Assembly: GCA_023437715.1 (NCBI GenBank)
Contig: JAEZFK010000060.1
Span: 34,924-98,923, forward strand
Direction: 5' to 3'
DNA length: 64,000 nt
DNA from: Bacillota bacterium
GTDB taxonomy: Bacteria > Bacillota > Clostridia > Lachnospirales > Lachnospiraceae
Positions 24,200 through 32,747 of the stretch are shown piece by piece. Numbering within the stretch: position 1 is the stretch's first letter; the number at the start of each line of letters is the position of its first letter. The notes beneath the pieces are model-generated. The model saw only the letters and a list, made by a program, of their open reading frames with translations, made no database searches and had not been told where the DNA came from. Both the position numbers and the translations under genes were made by a program.

Positions 24200-24577
24200 T
24201 CAATATTGTTTGTTTAAGGCGGCCAGTCTCTCAATTCCCTCCTCCGGGGTGCTGACAAAAAATACATCCTTTCCGTGGTTGCACTCATAGATAAAATCCT
24301 TAAGGGCCTTGCTGGTATATCCTGAAAAGTCTCCTGCAATTGCAATTTTCATATCGTAATTCACATACTTTTGAAGAATCTCTCCGGCAATACAGGTGCT
24401 TAACTGAAAAAATTCTTCGGTTATGGCTTCTTTATTGAGAACCATGCAGGAGCTTCCTGTCTCATATTTCACCGTTGCCATTAAATCCAGGGCAGAGGGC
24501 GTATCCGTAATCAGCGGTTCGCTGCTTTCAACCCAGGCAATGGGGAACCCGTTTTTTGTTACTGTCTTTATATTCAT
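24200..24577 (-). CDS. DUF4180-domain protein
   Basis: 125 aa matching DUF4180: DTPSALDLMATVKYETGSSCMVLNKEAITEEFFQLSTCIAGEILQKYVNYDMKIAIAGDFS and a C-terminal FIYECNHGKDVFFVSTPEEGIERL. No function is known. The ATG overlaps the stop of the HTH gene by 4 nt, so the two are co-translated and probably work together. Confidence 0.85.
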   Translation of the reverse strand: MNIKTVTKNGFPIAWVESSEPLITDTPSALDLMATVKYETGSSCMVLNKEAITEEFFQLSTCIAGEILQKYVNYDMKIAIAGDFSGYTSKALKDFIYECNHGKDVFFVSTPEEGIERLAALNKQY

Positions 24578-25062
24578 CTTTTCTGTTCTCCTTTTTCCTC
24601 CGTGTCACTGAGTATGGAAATGACGCTCAGCATCTCCTCCATAAATCCGATCTTTCCCCACAGAAGTATTTTAAATTTCTTTTCCTTTTCATTATATTTC
24701 ATGTTTATGCTTGAGTTCTCCATCATCGGGTCCCTGACATTCATGATTGCAATCAGGGTGTTGGATATGCGCTCATACTGTTCTTTACCGACCTGTTCCA
24801 GATCCACAACTGTGGAAACACTGACTTTTTTCTTTCCGGCCTTGGGAGGCAGGGCCGGAGCGGAAAAGGCAATGTCCTCTTCTTCCTTTGCCCCGCCCTC
24901 GTCGCTTTTTAGAAATTCATTCAAATCAGCCTCTGATACTCTCCACTGCTTTCCCACCTTTCCAGCCTTAAGCTTTCCCTGGGAAATGAAATTCCGGATG
25001 GTTTTGTGGTGCAGATCCAGGATTTCCGCCACCTGATTAATCGTGTAAAGCTTATCTTCCAT
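24574..25062 (-). CDS. Excisionase/MerR-type helix-turn-helix protein
   Basis: 162 aa from ATG 25062. The N-terminal LYTINQVAEILDLHHKTIRNFISQGKLKAGKVGKQWRVSEADLNEFL is the excisionase-family DNA-binding domain (residues 4-50). After an Asp/Glu- and Pro-rich linker comes an approximately 75-residue domain (STVVDLEQVGKEQYERISNTLIAIMNVRD) seen in similar clostridial proteins. It is coupled to the DUF4180 gene, so it is likely a local regulator rather than a phage excisionase; no phage genes are near. Confidence 0.82.
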   Translation of the reverse strand: MEDKLYTINQVAEILDLHHKTIRNFISQGKLKAGKVGKQWRVSEADLNEFLKSDEGGAKEEEDIAFSAPALPPKAGKKKVSVSTVVDLEQVGKEQYERISNTLIAIMNVRDPMMENSSINMKYNEKEKKFKILLWGKIGFMEEMLSVISILSDTEEKGEQKR

Positions 25063-25227
25063 ATCAACTGCCCTTTCTGCAATCTGGTGCATGGTGCATT
25101 TTGTTTATGAGATGCATTTTATTGCTATTCGTTTTCCTTTGTTTCTATTTCTTATACTTAATTATATTTTATTTCTAATTGCTTTGTCAATATGAAATTC
25201 TTCCGGCGCGGTTCATGAACAAAAAAA

Positions 25228-25325
25228 GAAAGCATCGCAAAACGGAAAATTTCGGCAAGATGTGGTCTGCGGCCCTTTAGCCGGCACCGGTATCTTGTAT
25301 GAAACGTTCATTTTGCGACGCCCTC
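25228..25325 (-). repeat. 98-nt hairpin repeat element, copy 2 (family R1)
   Basis: On the minus strand it starts GAGGGCGTCGCAAAATGAAC, directly abutting the stop codon of the DUF554 gene. It aligns without gaps to 1510-1607. Its outer stem CGTCGCAAAAT / GTTTTGCGATG is continuous, using two G-U pairs. Like copy 1 it lies immediately downstream of a gene in the same relative orientation. Confidence 0.75.
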
Positions 25326-26003
25326 TTATATACGGGATTGAATCAAAAACCATAAAACCGGGATAAACAAGGACGGGAGCATGTTGAGCGCCTTACAGTC
25401 CTTGATTTTTAAAATAGAAAGGCCGGAGCTCAATATCAGAAAGCCTCCCACCAGAGATATTTCCGTCAATAAATTCTCGGTTAAAAACCCGGAAAGACAG
25501 CCGGAAAAGACATAGATGCTCCCCTGCCATAAAAACAGCACTCCGGCGGCAAGGGCAATGCCGATCCCATAGGCGGATGCCAGAACCAGGGAGGTGACAA
25601 AGTCCAGGGTCGCATTTGTAAACAGGTAAGTATTGTTGCCGTGAAGGGCGCTTTCCATGGGGCCTAAGATTGACAATGTCCCGATGCAGAACAACAAAAT
25701 AGCCGTGGAAAGACCCTGACCTAAATTCCCTTTGGAAAAACGGGCTGCAAGCCTTTCAAACCTTTCGCTTAAATCCAGGGTGGTGCCAATGAGGCTGCCT
25801 GCCGCAAGGCTGATAATAAACAGTACGGGATAAGTGCTCTTGGGCATATTCTGAACCACAGCATTGGTCCCCAGGCCGCAGGCTGCAAGCCCCATGGCAT
25901 TATACAGCGCATCCTGGTATTTTTCTCCTATCCCCTTTTTCACGCACGCGCCGATGGCGCTGCCCGTCAGAATTGTGACAGTATTTACAATGGTTCCTAT
26001 CAT
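25326..26003 (-). CDS. DUF554 integral membrane protein
   Basis: 225 aa from ATG 26003 (GAGGAGG 5 nt before). It has seven or so hydrophobic segments, beginning MIGTIVNTVTILTGSAIGACVKKGI, with the family pattern GLGTNAVVQNMPKSTYPVLFIISLAAGSLIGTTLDLSE and GPMESALHGNNTYLFTNATLDFVTSLVLASAYGIGIALAA. It is a polytopic membrane protein of unknown function (YqgA/YdfK-like), possibly a transporter. It is transcribed alone and is followed at once by repeat R1. Confidence 0.9.
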   Translation of the reverse strand: MIGTIVNTVTILTGSAIGACVKKGIGEKYQDALYNAMGLAACGLGTNAVVQNMPKSTYPVLFIISLAAGSLIGTTLDLSERFERLAARFSKGNLGQGLSTAILLFCIGTLSILGPMESALHGNNTYLFTNATLDFVTSLVLASAYGIGIALAAGVLFLWQGSIYVFSGCLSGFLTENLLTEISLVGGFLILSSGLSILKIKDCKALNMLPSLFIPVLWFLIQSRI

Positions 26004-26277
26004 ATGTTCCTCCTCATTTCCCTTTTGCTCCAACGCCATGCAGGCCGTGTTTTAATAATAAGATAAAGCGTATTTCTTGTCAATTCCTGTTTCCTTTCTG
26101 TTCCGCTTCATCTTTTAGAAATAAGCAGACAGACACCATGGCACGAATTGCAGGAAAAAGAGGAAAATGGAAAAATACCGGGAAATATGATATAATACCT
26201 TTCAACGGAATCCTGTAAGGCTTCCGGCAATGCAGCCGGTTCCGTTTAATATCCAGGAATTGATGAGGTAACGGCAT

Positions 26278-27033
26278 ATGAACAATATTTATGACGATGA
26301 TAATTTTTTTAACCAATATGCCCAGATGACCCGCAGCCGGCAGGGACTGTCCGGCGCCGGGGAATGGCACCAGCTGAAAGGCCTGTTTCCGGACCTGACC
26401 GGCAAGGCAGTGCTGGACTTGGGGTGCGGGTACGGCTGGCATTGCAGGTATGCCGTGGAGTGCGGCGCTGACCGGGTGCTCGGCATTGATTTAAGTGAAA
26501 AAATGATTCTTACAGCAAGGGAAAAGAACGACGATTCCAGGATCACCTATGCTGTCATGGGACTTGATGATTATGATTATCCGGCTGATACTTTTGACTG
26601 TGTAATTTCCAACCTGGTGCTGCATTACGTGGAAGACCTGGATACAATCTACGGAAAAATATTCCGGACGTTAAAAGCAGGCGGAAGCTTCCTGCTCAAT
26701 ATAGAGCATCCGGTCTTTACAGCAGGCGTAAATGAGGACTGGATTTACGACGGCGGCGGTAAGCCCCTGTACTGGCCCGTTGACCGCTATTTTTATCCCG
26801 GAGAGCGGACCACCCATTTCCTGGGAGAAAACGTCGTCAAGCAGCATCACACCCTGACCCAGATTCTCATGGGGCTCATAAAGGCCGGGTTCCTTCTGGA
26901 AGCCGTAGAAGAAGCTGTTCCGGCCGAGGAAATGATGGAGATTCCCGGCATGGCTGACGAGATGCGCCGCCCCATGATGCTGATGGTAAAAGCCTTAAAG
27001 CCAGGACGGGAACAAGTCATAAACAAGCCATAG
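26278..27033 (+). CDS. SAM-dependent class I methyltransferase
   Basis: 251 aa: motif I VLDLGCGYGWHCRYA (about residues 44-58), the acidic GIDLSEKMI, an NLVLHYVEDLDTIY segment, FRTLKAGGSFLLNIEHP, and a C-terminal substrate region. It resembles clostridial methyltransferases annotated from the UbiE/COQ5 superfamily; the substrate is unknown. GAGGTAACGGCAT precedes ATG. A TATAAT box lies about 80 nt upstream. Convergent with the next gene across a GC-rich hairpin. Confidence 0.88.
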   Translation: MNNIYDDDNFFNQYAQMTRSRQGLSGAGEWHQLKGLFPDLTGKAVLDLGCGYGWHCRYAVECGADRVLGIDLSEKMILTAREKNDDSRITYAVMGLDDYDYPADTFDCVISNLVLHYVEDLDTIYGKIFRTLKAGGSFLLNIEHPVFTAGVNEDWIYDGGGKPLYWPVDRYFYPGERTTHFLGENVVKQHHTLTQILMGLIKAGFLLEAVEEAVPAEEMMEIPGMADEMRRPMMLMVKALKPGREQVINKP

Positions 27034-27052
27034 GCTCTGATTGATCCCCGGC

Positions 27053-27075
27053 GGGGCGGCTGAACAGCCGCTCCC
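27053..27075. terminator. Hairpin between convergent genes
   Basis: GGGGCGGCTG / CAGCCGCTCCC form a strong stem with an AA loop just past both stop codons; T-runs are short. Confidence 0.6.
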
Positions 27076-27079
27076 TTTC

Positions 27080-27874
27080 TTAGGCTTCTGTTGTCTGCCG
27101 GCTTAAGGGCGCCAGCTTATTTACAAGGCAGAAGTACTGATAAAATTCCTCGGCTTCCTGCCTGCGATCGGGATCTTTTATTGCCTGTCTCATATCCCCC
27201 AGAATCTTCTGCATGGTTAAGTTGGAGAAATACTTCAGTTCTACATTTCCCCATTTTGAAACGCCGTTTTCATCAGAAAAATAATCCCAATACATTAAGA
27301 CTTCCTTATCCGCCAGCTGAATCCGGTATTTTTCATGGCTTGGAATCATGCCGTCCTTGCAGGCAGAGCTTTCAAAATTGTCTCTCAGCATGAATGCGCC
27401 TATGATTCTCCTCCGTTTTTCCGCAACCCCCTTGGGACATTCCGTAAGCAGGCAGGCGGAATTCAGCTTGAGCCTCACCGGCCGTTTGGGATCACCCTTG
27501 GAAGCGCCGCTCTGATAGGAGCCTGCATAAACAGACCATGTGGAAAATACCTTTTCCCTGTCATTTTCTATGAGTCCAAAGACTGCCTGGGAATCAGGAC
27601 CGACCTTTAAGCTTTGAATCTTTTCCAGCCGCTCCTGCTGGCTGGTCTCCTCCGCTCGTTTGCTTTCCTCCTCCTGAAGAATATGCTCCAGCATCTGGTT
27701 CATTTCCGTCTGGACGGCTTTATCCTTAATCGTCAGAAATTTCACAAAGGAATTGGGATAGAGAAACTTTTTTTCTCCCTGAGGAAACAATACGGTGATG
27801 TACTTTTCCTGCAACTCCTTAACCGTGCCCTCTCCGAATTTCATGTGACTGACTGCTTTTCCTTCTAACCGCAT
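27080..27874 (-). CDS. Protein with N-terminal Tudor-like (DUF3553-type) domain
   Basis: 264 aa from ATG 27874 (AAAGGAG 8 nt before). The first 45 residues, GKAVSHMKFGEGTVKELQEKYITVLFPQGEKKFLYPNSFVKFL, look like the Tudor-like/DUF3553 domain found at the end of PcrA-type helicases. An acidic Glu/Gln-rich helix follows. The remainder (SVYAGSYQSGASKGDPKRPVRLKLNSACLLTECPKGVAEKRRRIIGAFML) is not recognised; three Cys are scattered in it. DNA- or RNA-polymerase-related function is only a guess from the N-terminus. An attenuator-like hairpin lies directly upstream. Confidence 0.7.
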   Translation of the reverse strand: MRLEGKAVSHMKFGEGTVKELQEKYITVLFPQGEKKFLYPNSFVKFLTIKDKAVQTEMNQMLEHILQEEESKRAEETSQQERLEKIQSLKVGPDSQAVFGLIENDREKVFSTWSVYAGSYQSGASKGDPKRPVRLKLNSACLLTECPKGVAEKRRRIIGAFMLRDNFESSACKDGMIPSHEKYRIQLADKEVLMYWDYFSDENGVSKWGNVELKYFSNLTMQKILGDMRQAIKDPDRRQEAEEFYQYFCLVNKLAPLSRQTTEA

Positions 27875-27895
27875 ATCTTTTTCTCCTTTCAAAAA

Positions 27896-27947
27896 AAGAA
27901 GAGCTTTTCATATCTGCATCTCTGATACAGTACCAAAAGCCCTTCTT
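27896..27947 (-). terminator. Terminator/attenuator hairpin directly before the 27.9-kb start codon
   Basis: On the minus strand AAGAAGGGCTTTT pairs with AAAAGCTCTTCTT (one mismatch), followed by T7 and then the ribosome binding site. It could end the DUF1456 transcript 150 nt upstream or attenuate the next gene. Confidence 0.6.
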
Positions 27948-28099
27948 AAAAAGACGGTTCTTTATTCGCTGATTATGACTTTTTTTGTAGAATATTAAAT
28001 TCTGCCCGCAAGAAGTTTATCATTTCTTTTACATGGACCCGATTTAACACTCAATTATATTATATCACAAAATAAATAATAAGCAAGGCCTCAAAATCA

Positions 28100-28642
28100 T
28101 TAAGATTTTCGGTCTATGGTCAGGCCTTTTAAAAAATATCTGACATACCTGTCCTGACATTCCTTATAATTGCGCTGTCCCTCTCTCCGCAGTACCGCAC
28201 TCAGCTCACCGTTTGAAAGGTTCAGGCCCGCGGCTTTGAAAATAGCCAGCATATCGTCTCCGGTCAGGGACAGGGCGATCTTGATCTTCTTTAAGAAAAC
28301 ATTATTCACCCCTTTGTCATTCTTTATCAGATACAAGGGCTTGTCCGGCTCCCCGGGCTTTGACTCCTGCTTACCTCTTTTAAAAATGATATAACCGTTT
28401 AAAAAGGATTCCAGCATGCGATTGTCGCATTTCTTCCGGTTGTCGGCCGCGGTATGCACAGCACCGCCACTGGGCACAGTGCCGCCGGAGGCCTCCTCCC
28501 GACCGGTCTGGGACTTTATAAGGAGACTTTTCAGCTCTTCCCTCGTTATGGCGACTCCTCCCAGCCGGAAGATCTCCACCATATCCTGGTCTTTAATATC
28601 CATTGCATATCTCAATCTGATTAATATATCGTTGTTGTCCAT
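28100..28642 (-). CDS. DUF1456 (YehS-like) protein
   Basis: 180 aa built from two DUF1456 repeats: DILIRLRYAMDIKDQDMVEIFRLGGVAITREELKSLL (N-terminal) and VNNVFLKKIKIALSLTGDDMLAIFKAAGLNLSNGELSAVLR (C-terminal), joined by a variable linker. The family is widespread and of unknown function. AGGAAGGGG precedes ATG. A long palindromic repeat (R2 copy 2) lies upstream. Confidence 0.9.
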   Translation of the reverse strand: MDNNDILIRLRYAMDIKDQDMVEIFRLGGVAITREELKSLLIKSQTGREEASGGTVPSGGAVHTAADNRKKCDNRMLESFLNGYIIFKRGKQESKPGEPDKPLYLIKNDKGVNNVFLKKIKIALSLTGDDMLAIFKAAGLNLSNGELSAVLRREGQRNYKECQDRYVRYFLKGLTIDRKS

Positions 28643-28760
28643 ATAACCCCTTCCTGGACAGTATCCTTTTGCATAGAGGCAAATACTGTCTTTCCGGCTT
28701 CATTCTATCATATAATCCCAAAATCCGCAAAGATTAATTCCTGTTCAGCCATCACATTCC

Positions 28761-28839
28761 GCCCTATAAAAATATTTATGGGATTTGAGCCTGGTGAGCG
28801 AGCTCCCCATACTCAAATCTCAAAAATATTTCTCCATGG
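28761..28839 (+). repeat. Palindromic repeat of ~79 nt, copy 2 (family R2)
   Basis: Starts GCCCTATAAAAATATTT, exactly as copy 1 on the other strand at 9567-9644, with the shared core GTGAGCGAGCTC and end CATGG. The stem GATTTGAG / CTCAAATC replaces AATTTGCGC / GCGCAAAT. It lies between the divergent DUF1456 and aromatic-exporter genes. Confidence 0.75.
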
Positions 28840-28935
28840 ATGAATAATAATCGAAAATATGATATACTGATGGCACAAAATACCTGATAAACCGCCCCGG
28901 CCGCGGGGATCTATTCATACAAGAGGTGAAGTATA

Positions 28936-29895
28936 TTGCATAAAGAAAATATAATTAAAAGCATTAAAATTGCCCTTGCGGCAGTCCTGGCAATCGGGAT
29001 TGCGGCCCAGCTGGGGCTTAAATACCCTGCCACAGCCGGTATCATTACGGTTTTAAGCATTCAGAATACAAAGAGAGAAACCATGAAAAGCGCCAGAAAC
29101 AGAACCTTGGCCTTTATCTGTGCCCTGATCCTGGCAGCGGGAGCATTTTATCTTCTGGGATTTACCCTTCCCGGATTTGCCTGCTACCTTCTCCTGTTCG
29201 CCCTTCTCTGTCTCTATGAGGGATGGGGAGAAGCCATTGCCATGGATTCCGTCCTGATCACCCATTTCCTGTCGGAGCGGTCCATGTCCGCTCCCCTGAT
29301 TGTGAACGAAGGAGCTCTTTTCCTCATCGGAACTACGGTAGGAGTCCTGGTGAACATGCATCTCCGCCAAAGAGGGAGTCTGTTCCAAAGGCTGGCGGAC
29401 GATGTGGATGAGCAGATAAAGGGGATTTTAAGCCATATGTCCTGCTGGCTGTCACAGGAAGACAAAAGCGTATGCGGCCTGGATCATATGGACAGGCTTA
29501 AGGACAGCTTAAAGCTGGCCATGACATGCGCTTTAAATAATTATAACAATGCCCTTTGGAAAAAGGATTCCTATGAGGTGGATTATATCCAGATGCGGGA
29601 AAATCAGAGCATCGTCCTTCAGGAAATTTACGAAAACGTAAAAAGTATTTCCTGCCTGCCGGAACAGGCGGCCCAGGTGGCGGAACTGTTAAACGGGATC
29701 GAACGTGGATATCACAGAAATAATACGGTAGAAGGGCTGCTCCGGGATTTAGAGCTGCTGCTTGAGGATTTAAAGGTCCAGGAGCTTCCGTCCAGCCGGG
29801 AAGAATTTGAGGCCAGAGCTATCTTATTTTATATTTTAAAGCAGATCGAACGATTATTGATGATAAAACGGGAATTTATTCTGGCCCATTCCTAA
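28936..29895 (+). CDS. Aromatic acid exporter-family (ArAE/FUSC-like) membrane protein
   Basis: 319 aa. Four to six membrane segments in residues 8-140 (IKIALAAVLAIGIAAQLGLKYPATAGIITVLSIQNTKRET is the family signature), then a soluble helical C-terminal half of about 180 residues (DDVDEQIKGILSHMS, MRENQSIVLQEIYENVK). This is the ArAE_1 (DUF939) layout found in Firmicutes. Translation begins at TTG 28936 after GAGGTG. The substrate is unknown; the family suggests export of aromatic acids. It ends in a strong terminator. Confidence 0.85.
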   Translation: MHKENIIKSIKIALAAVLAIGIAAQLGLKYPATAGIITVLSIQNTKRETMKSARNRTLAFICALILAAGAFYLLGFTLPGFACYLLLFALLCLYEGWGEAIAMDSVLITHFLSERSMSAPLIVNEGALFLIGTTVGVLVNMHLRQRGSLFQRLADDVDEQIKGILSHMSCWLSQEDKSVCGLDHMDRLKDSLKLAMTCALNNYNNALWKKDSYEVDYIQMRENQSIVLQEIYENVKSISCLPEQAAQVAELLNGIERGYHRNNTVEGLLRDLELLLEDLKVQELPSSREEFEARAILFYILKQIERLLMIKREFILAHS

Positions 29896-29896
29896 A

Positions 29897-29931
29897 GAAA
29901 AAGCGGCTGTCACATGTTCAGCCGCTTTTTC
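29897..29931. terminator. Bidirectional terminator
   Basis: GAAAAAGCGGCTG / CAGCCGCTTTTTC with a 9-nt loop, between the convergent exporter and amidase genes. Poly-T follows on both strands. Confidence 0.9.
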
Positions 29932-29944
29932 TCCGTAATCCATA

Positions 29945-30514
29945 TCAGGCAAAGCCAAAGTACCGAAGAAGCCCTAAGTAAATGCCGTAAGCAAATCCAT
30001 ACTGGTCATCCCGCAATTTTTCCGCATCCGAAAGATTGCTTAAATACCCCAGCTCCACAAGGTTTGCCGGCATATTGGCATTCCGCAGGACATACAGGGA
30101 AGGATTTTCCCGTATCCCGTTATTCCTGGTTCCCGTTATCTGATTTATTCCGTCCATGATCTGTTCTGCCAGCCACTGGGCCTGAGTATAATACTGATAA
30201 ATATAAACCTCTGTGCCATTGATTGCAGAATTGGGATTTACATTGCAGTGAATACTGATGAAATAATCGGCCGGCCATTCATTTGCCATTGAAACTCTCT
30301 GAGCCAGACTGGTGGTATTATTGGTACCCAGCACCGTAGTGGGCTCCGGCCTTGACACCCGCGCCTCAAACCTGGGATCGCTGTTCAGCAGATTCTGCAA
30401 ATATAATCCAACCTGAAAATTTATCTCTGATTCACTTAAACCATTGGCTTCTGCACCACTGTTAAAATACCCGCTGGGATTATGACCCTGGTCTATAAAT
30501 ATTTTAATAGGCAT
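29945..30514 (-). CDS. N-acetylmuramoyl-L-alanine amidase (Amidase_3)
   Basis: 189 aa from ATG 30514. Zn amidase motifs: IFIDQGHNPSG (first His), SEINFQV (Glu), SIHCNVNPNSAINGTEVYIY (second His and following strand), NMPANLVELGYLSN (catalytic Glu). No signal peptide is seen, so the enzyme may act in sporulation, lysis or be released by another route. It lies downstream of the hyp operon on the same strand, but is not functionally related. Confidence 0.92.
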   Translation of the reverse strand: MPIKIFIDQGHNPSGYFNSGAEANGLSESEINFQVGLYLQNLLNSDPRFEARVSRPEPTTVLGTNNTTSLAQRVSMANEWPADYFISIHCNVNPNSAINGTEVYIYQYYTQAQWLAEQIMDGINQITGTRNNGIRENPSLYVLRNANMPANLVELGYLSNLSDAEKLRDDQYGFAYGIYLGLLRYFGFA

Positions 30515-30560
30515 ATCAGCATTTCCTTTCCTTATTTTTGTCCATGTGTTTTGGACATCC

Positions 30561-30582
30561 AGGTACACCCGGAGGGTGCTTC
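30561..30582. repeat. 22-nt short repeat, copy 1 (family R4)
   Basis: AGGTACACCCGGAGGGTGCT and the following TC match 33009-33030 at 20 of 22 positions. A CACCC/GGGTG hairpin forms within. This copy lies between hypE and the amidase. Confidence 0.5.
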
Positions 30583-30644
30583 CATGTCAGCTATTATAAA
30601 TATATTCCAGGTTCTTTCAGTTGCTACATTTTCCGGTATTCTTT

Positions 30645-31622
30645 CTAACAAATTCTGGGCAGACCCTCCCCGTATAAAACGTCTATATTCCTGCTTCCCT
30701 GCAGTCTTGTCTTCATTCTCACGCCTCTGCCATCCTCTACGGTCCCGATGATTCTGGCATTTTTTCCGTATTTGCTCCGTTGAACCGCCCTTAAGGCCTT
30801 CTGAGCCTGATTCTGGGGCACCACCGCTATCATCTTTCCTTCGTTTGCCATATAAAGGGGGTCCAGGCCCAGGATATCACAGAAGCCTCTGACCTCTGTG
30901 CTTACGGGAAGAGCCTCCTCCCATATTTCCACACCGCAGGAAGACTGCTCCGCCGCCTCATTTAACACCGTAGCAAGGCCGCCTCTGGTGACGTCCCTCA
31001 TGCAGTGAACCCTGATGCCCTCATCCAGAAGATTTTTCACAATGGAAGTAAGGGGCGCACAGTCGCTTGCAATCTGATTTTCAATTCCCATTCTGTGGGA
31101 AAGGATGGCCGCATGATGCTCCCCCAGATTGCCGGATAAAATAATGGCATCTCCCGGCTTGCAGGCGGAAATGCTGATTCCGCTTTTCTGAATCTCCCCG
31201 ATGCCGGAGGTATTGATGTAGACGCCGCCGCTTCCCTCCACCACCTTCGTATCTCCTGCAACGATCTTCACTCCTGCTTCCTTTGCCGTCGCAGCCATGG
31301 TGCGGGCGATTTCCTCTATGGTATCCAAGTCCGCCCCTTCCTCGATGATGAATCCGGCGGTGAGGAATCTGGGGATTGCCCCCATCATGGAAAGATCGTT
31401 TACTGTCCCGCAAACCGCAAGCTTTCCGATATTTCCGCCGCGGAAAAACAAAGGAGTGACTACAAAGGAATCCGTGGTATAAGCGATCTTTCCGCCTATA
31501 TTCAGAACCGCCGCATCCTCCAGCCTATTTAATGTTTTGTTATTAAAATGCTTTAAAAATACCTCATTGATGAGATTTCCCGTCTGTTTTCCGCCGCTTC
31601 CGTAAGACATGTCAATTTTCAT
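30645..31622 (-). CDS. hypE: Hydrogenase maturation protein HypE
   Basis: 325 aa from ATG 31622 (AGGAGG before it). PurM-like fold: MSYGSGGKQ at the start, DAAVLNI, AVCGTVNDLSMMGA, AGDTKVVEGSGGVYINTSGIG, and MRDVTRGGLATVLNE. The C-terminal LPRIC ends in the Cys that is carbamoylated by HypF and dehydrated to the cyano group donor. It is the final gene of the ech-hyp block. Confidence 0.96.
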   Translation of the reverse strand: MKIDMSYGSGGKQTGNLINEVFLKHFNNKTLNRLEDAAVLNIGGKIAYTTDSFVVTPLFFRGGNIGKLAVCGTVNDLSMMGAIPRFLTAGFIIEEGADLDTIEEIARTMAATAKEAGVKIVAGDTKVVEGSGGVYINTSGIGEIQKSGISISACKPGDAIILSGNLGEHHAAILSHRMGIENQIASDCAPLTSIVKNLLDEGIRVHCMRDVTRGGLATVLNEAAEQSSCGVEIWEEALPVSTEVRGFCDILGLDPLYMANEGKMIAVVPQNQAQKALRAVQRSKYGKNARIIGTVEDGRGVRMKTRLQGSRNIDVLYGEGLPRIC

Positions 31623-31651
31623 GGCTTCCTCCTGTAACATTCTTTCTGGTT

Positions 31652-31681
31652 AAGCGGATATCCGCAATCCGCTTCGCCACT
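31652..31681. repeat. GCGGA...TCCGC hairpin repeat, copy 2 (family R3)
   Basis: 25 of 30 bases match 12348-12377. It fills most of the 83-bp gap between hypD and hypE, which otherwise are tightly spaced genes, so it may be an insertion into the operon. Confidence 0.5.
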
Positions 31682-31705
31682 CGATTCGGTTAAATCCCGC
31701 TTTTC

Positions 31706-32746
31706 TCACGAATTCCGGTACCAGATTCCGCAGGCCCCTTCCGCTGACACCATACAGGGACCTACTGCATGAAGAGGGGTGCAGGCCTTTTGAAACAGCG
31801 GGCACTCCGAAGGATTGATCCGTCCGAGAATCACATCCGTGCATCTGCAGCCTTTCGGCGTCTCTTCCTCTGTCCCGTCCACAAGACTTCCTGCATCATA
31901 CTGCCGGTATTCCTCTCTCAGCCTCAGGGCAGAACCCTCAATGAGCCCGATTCCTCTCCAGAAATCATCTCCGGCTTCAAAATACTGTTCAATCAGGGAA
32001 CGGGCCTTTTGATTGCCCTCCTCTGTAACAGCGCTTGTATACATGTTTTTCACCCCAAACCTCTGGTGTCTGATCTGGGACACGATCTCGTATACGGCAG
32101 CCAGAATATGCTCCCCTTCAAAGCCTCCGATGACAAATGGCTTTTTATACTTTTCCGCCAGCTCCCGGTAGCTGTTGCTTCCTGTGATGACGCTCACATG
32201 ACCGGGGCTTAAAAAGCCGTCAATGTTCTTTTCATTTTCACAGATAAAGGAAAGCGCCGGCAGGATGGTTTTGACAGAGGTCATAAGCTTTAGATTCTCA
32301 ATGCCTTTCTTCTGGATTTCCTCCAGCATCAGAGCGTAAATAGGGGTTGTGGTCTCAAAGCCCACCGCCGCAAAGACATAGTTCACGTCTTTGTTTTTCT
32401 CCGCTTCTGCAACTGCCATAAGAGGGGAATAGAGAATCTTTACCTGGGCTCCTGCCGCCTTTGCCTCTGTCAGGGACATCCGGCTTCCCTTTACCTTCAT
32501 CATGTCTCCAAAGGTGAGAACACAGTGCTTTTCCTTTAAGGAATATTCCACCAGCTTATCAATATAGGCGGCCGAGGTGACGCACACCGGACAGCCCGGC
32601 CCGGAAATCAGCTGTATTTTAGGTGAAATCATGGACCGGATGCCGTTTTTAAAGATGCTGGAGGTATGAGTTCCGCATACCTCCATGATTTTTACCGGCC
32701 TGCCGTCATAATTTTTCAGTTCCCTGATTACCTCCTCAACCGTCAT
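31706..32746 (-). CDS. hypD: Hydrogenase maturation protein HypD
   Basis: 346 aa from ATG 32746, 1 nt after the hypC stop, with GGAGG inside the hypC end. Conserved Cys motifs: MEVCGTHTSSI (Cys of the Fe(CN)2CO site), SGPGCPVCVT, GFEGEHILA, and C-terminal GCRCTDVILGRINPSECPLFQKACTPLHAVGPCMVSAEGACGIWY, holding the [4Fe-4S] cluster ligands. With HypC it assembles the Fe(CN)2CO group. Confidence 0.96.
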   Translation of the reverse strand: MTVEEVIRELKNYDGRPVKIMEVCGTHTSSIFKNGIRSMISPKIQLISGPGCPVCVTSAAYIDKLVEYSLKEKHCVLTFGDMMKVKGSRMSLTEAKAAGAQVKILYSPLMAVAEAEKNKDVNYVFAAVGFETTTPIYALMLEEIQKKGIENLKLMTSVKTILPALSFICENEKNIDGFLSPGHVSVITGSNSYRELAEKYKKPFVIGGFEGEHILAAVYEIVSQIRHQRFGVKNMYTSAVTEEGNQKARSLIEQYFEAGDDFWRGIGLIEGSALRLREEYRQYDAGSLVDGTEEETPKGCRCTDVILGRINPSECPLFQKACTPLHAVGPCMVSAEGACGIWYRNS

Positions 32747-32747
32747 T

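Noticed and set aside
24574..25062. Excisionase-like HTH as a sign of a prophage or integrative element
   Set aside because: No integrase, portal, terminase or attachment repeats near it; it is coupled to a DUF4180 gene.
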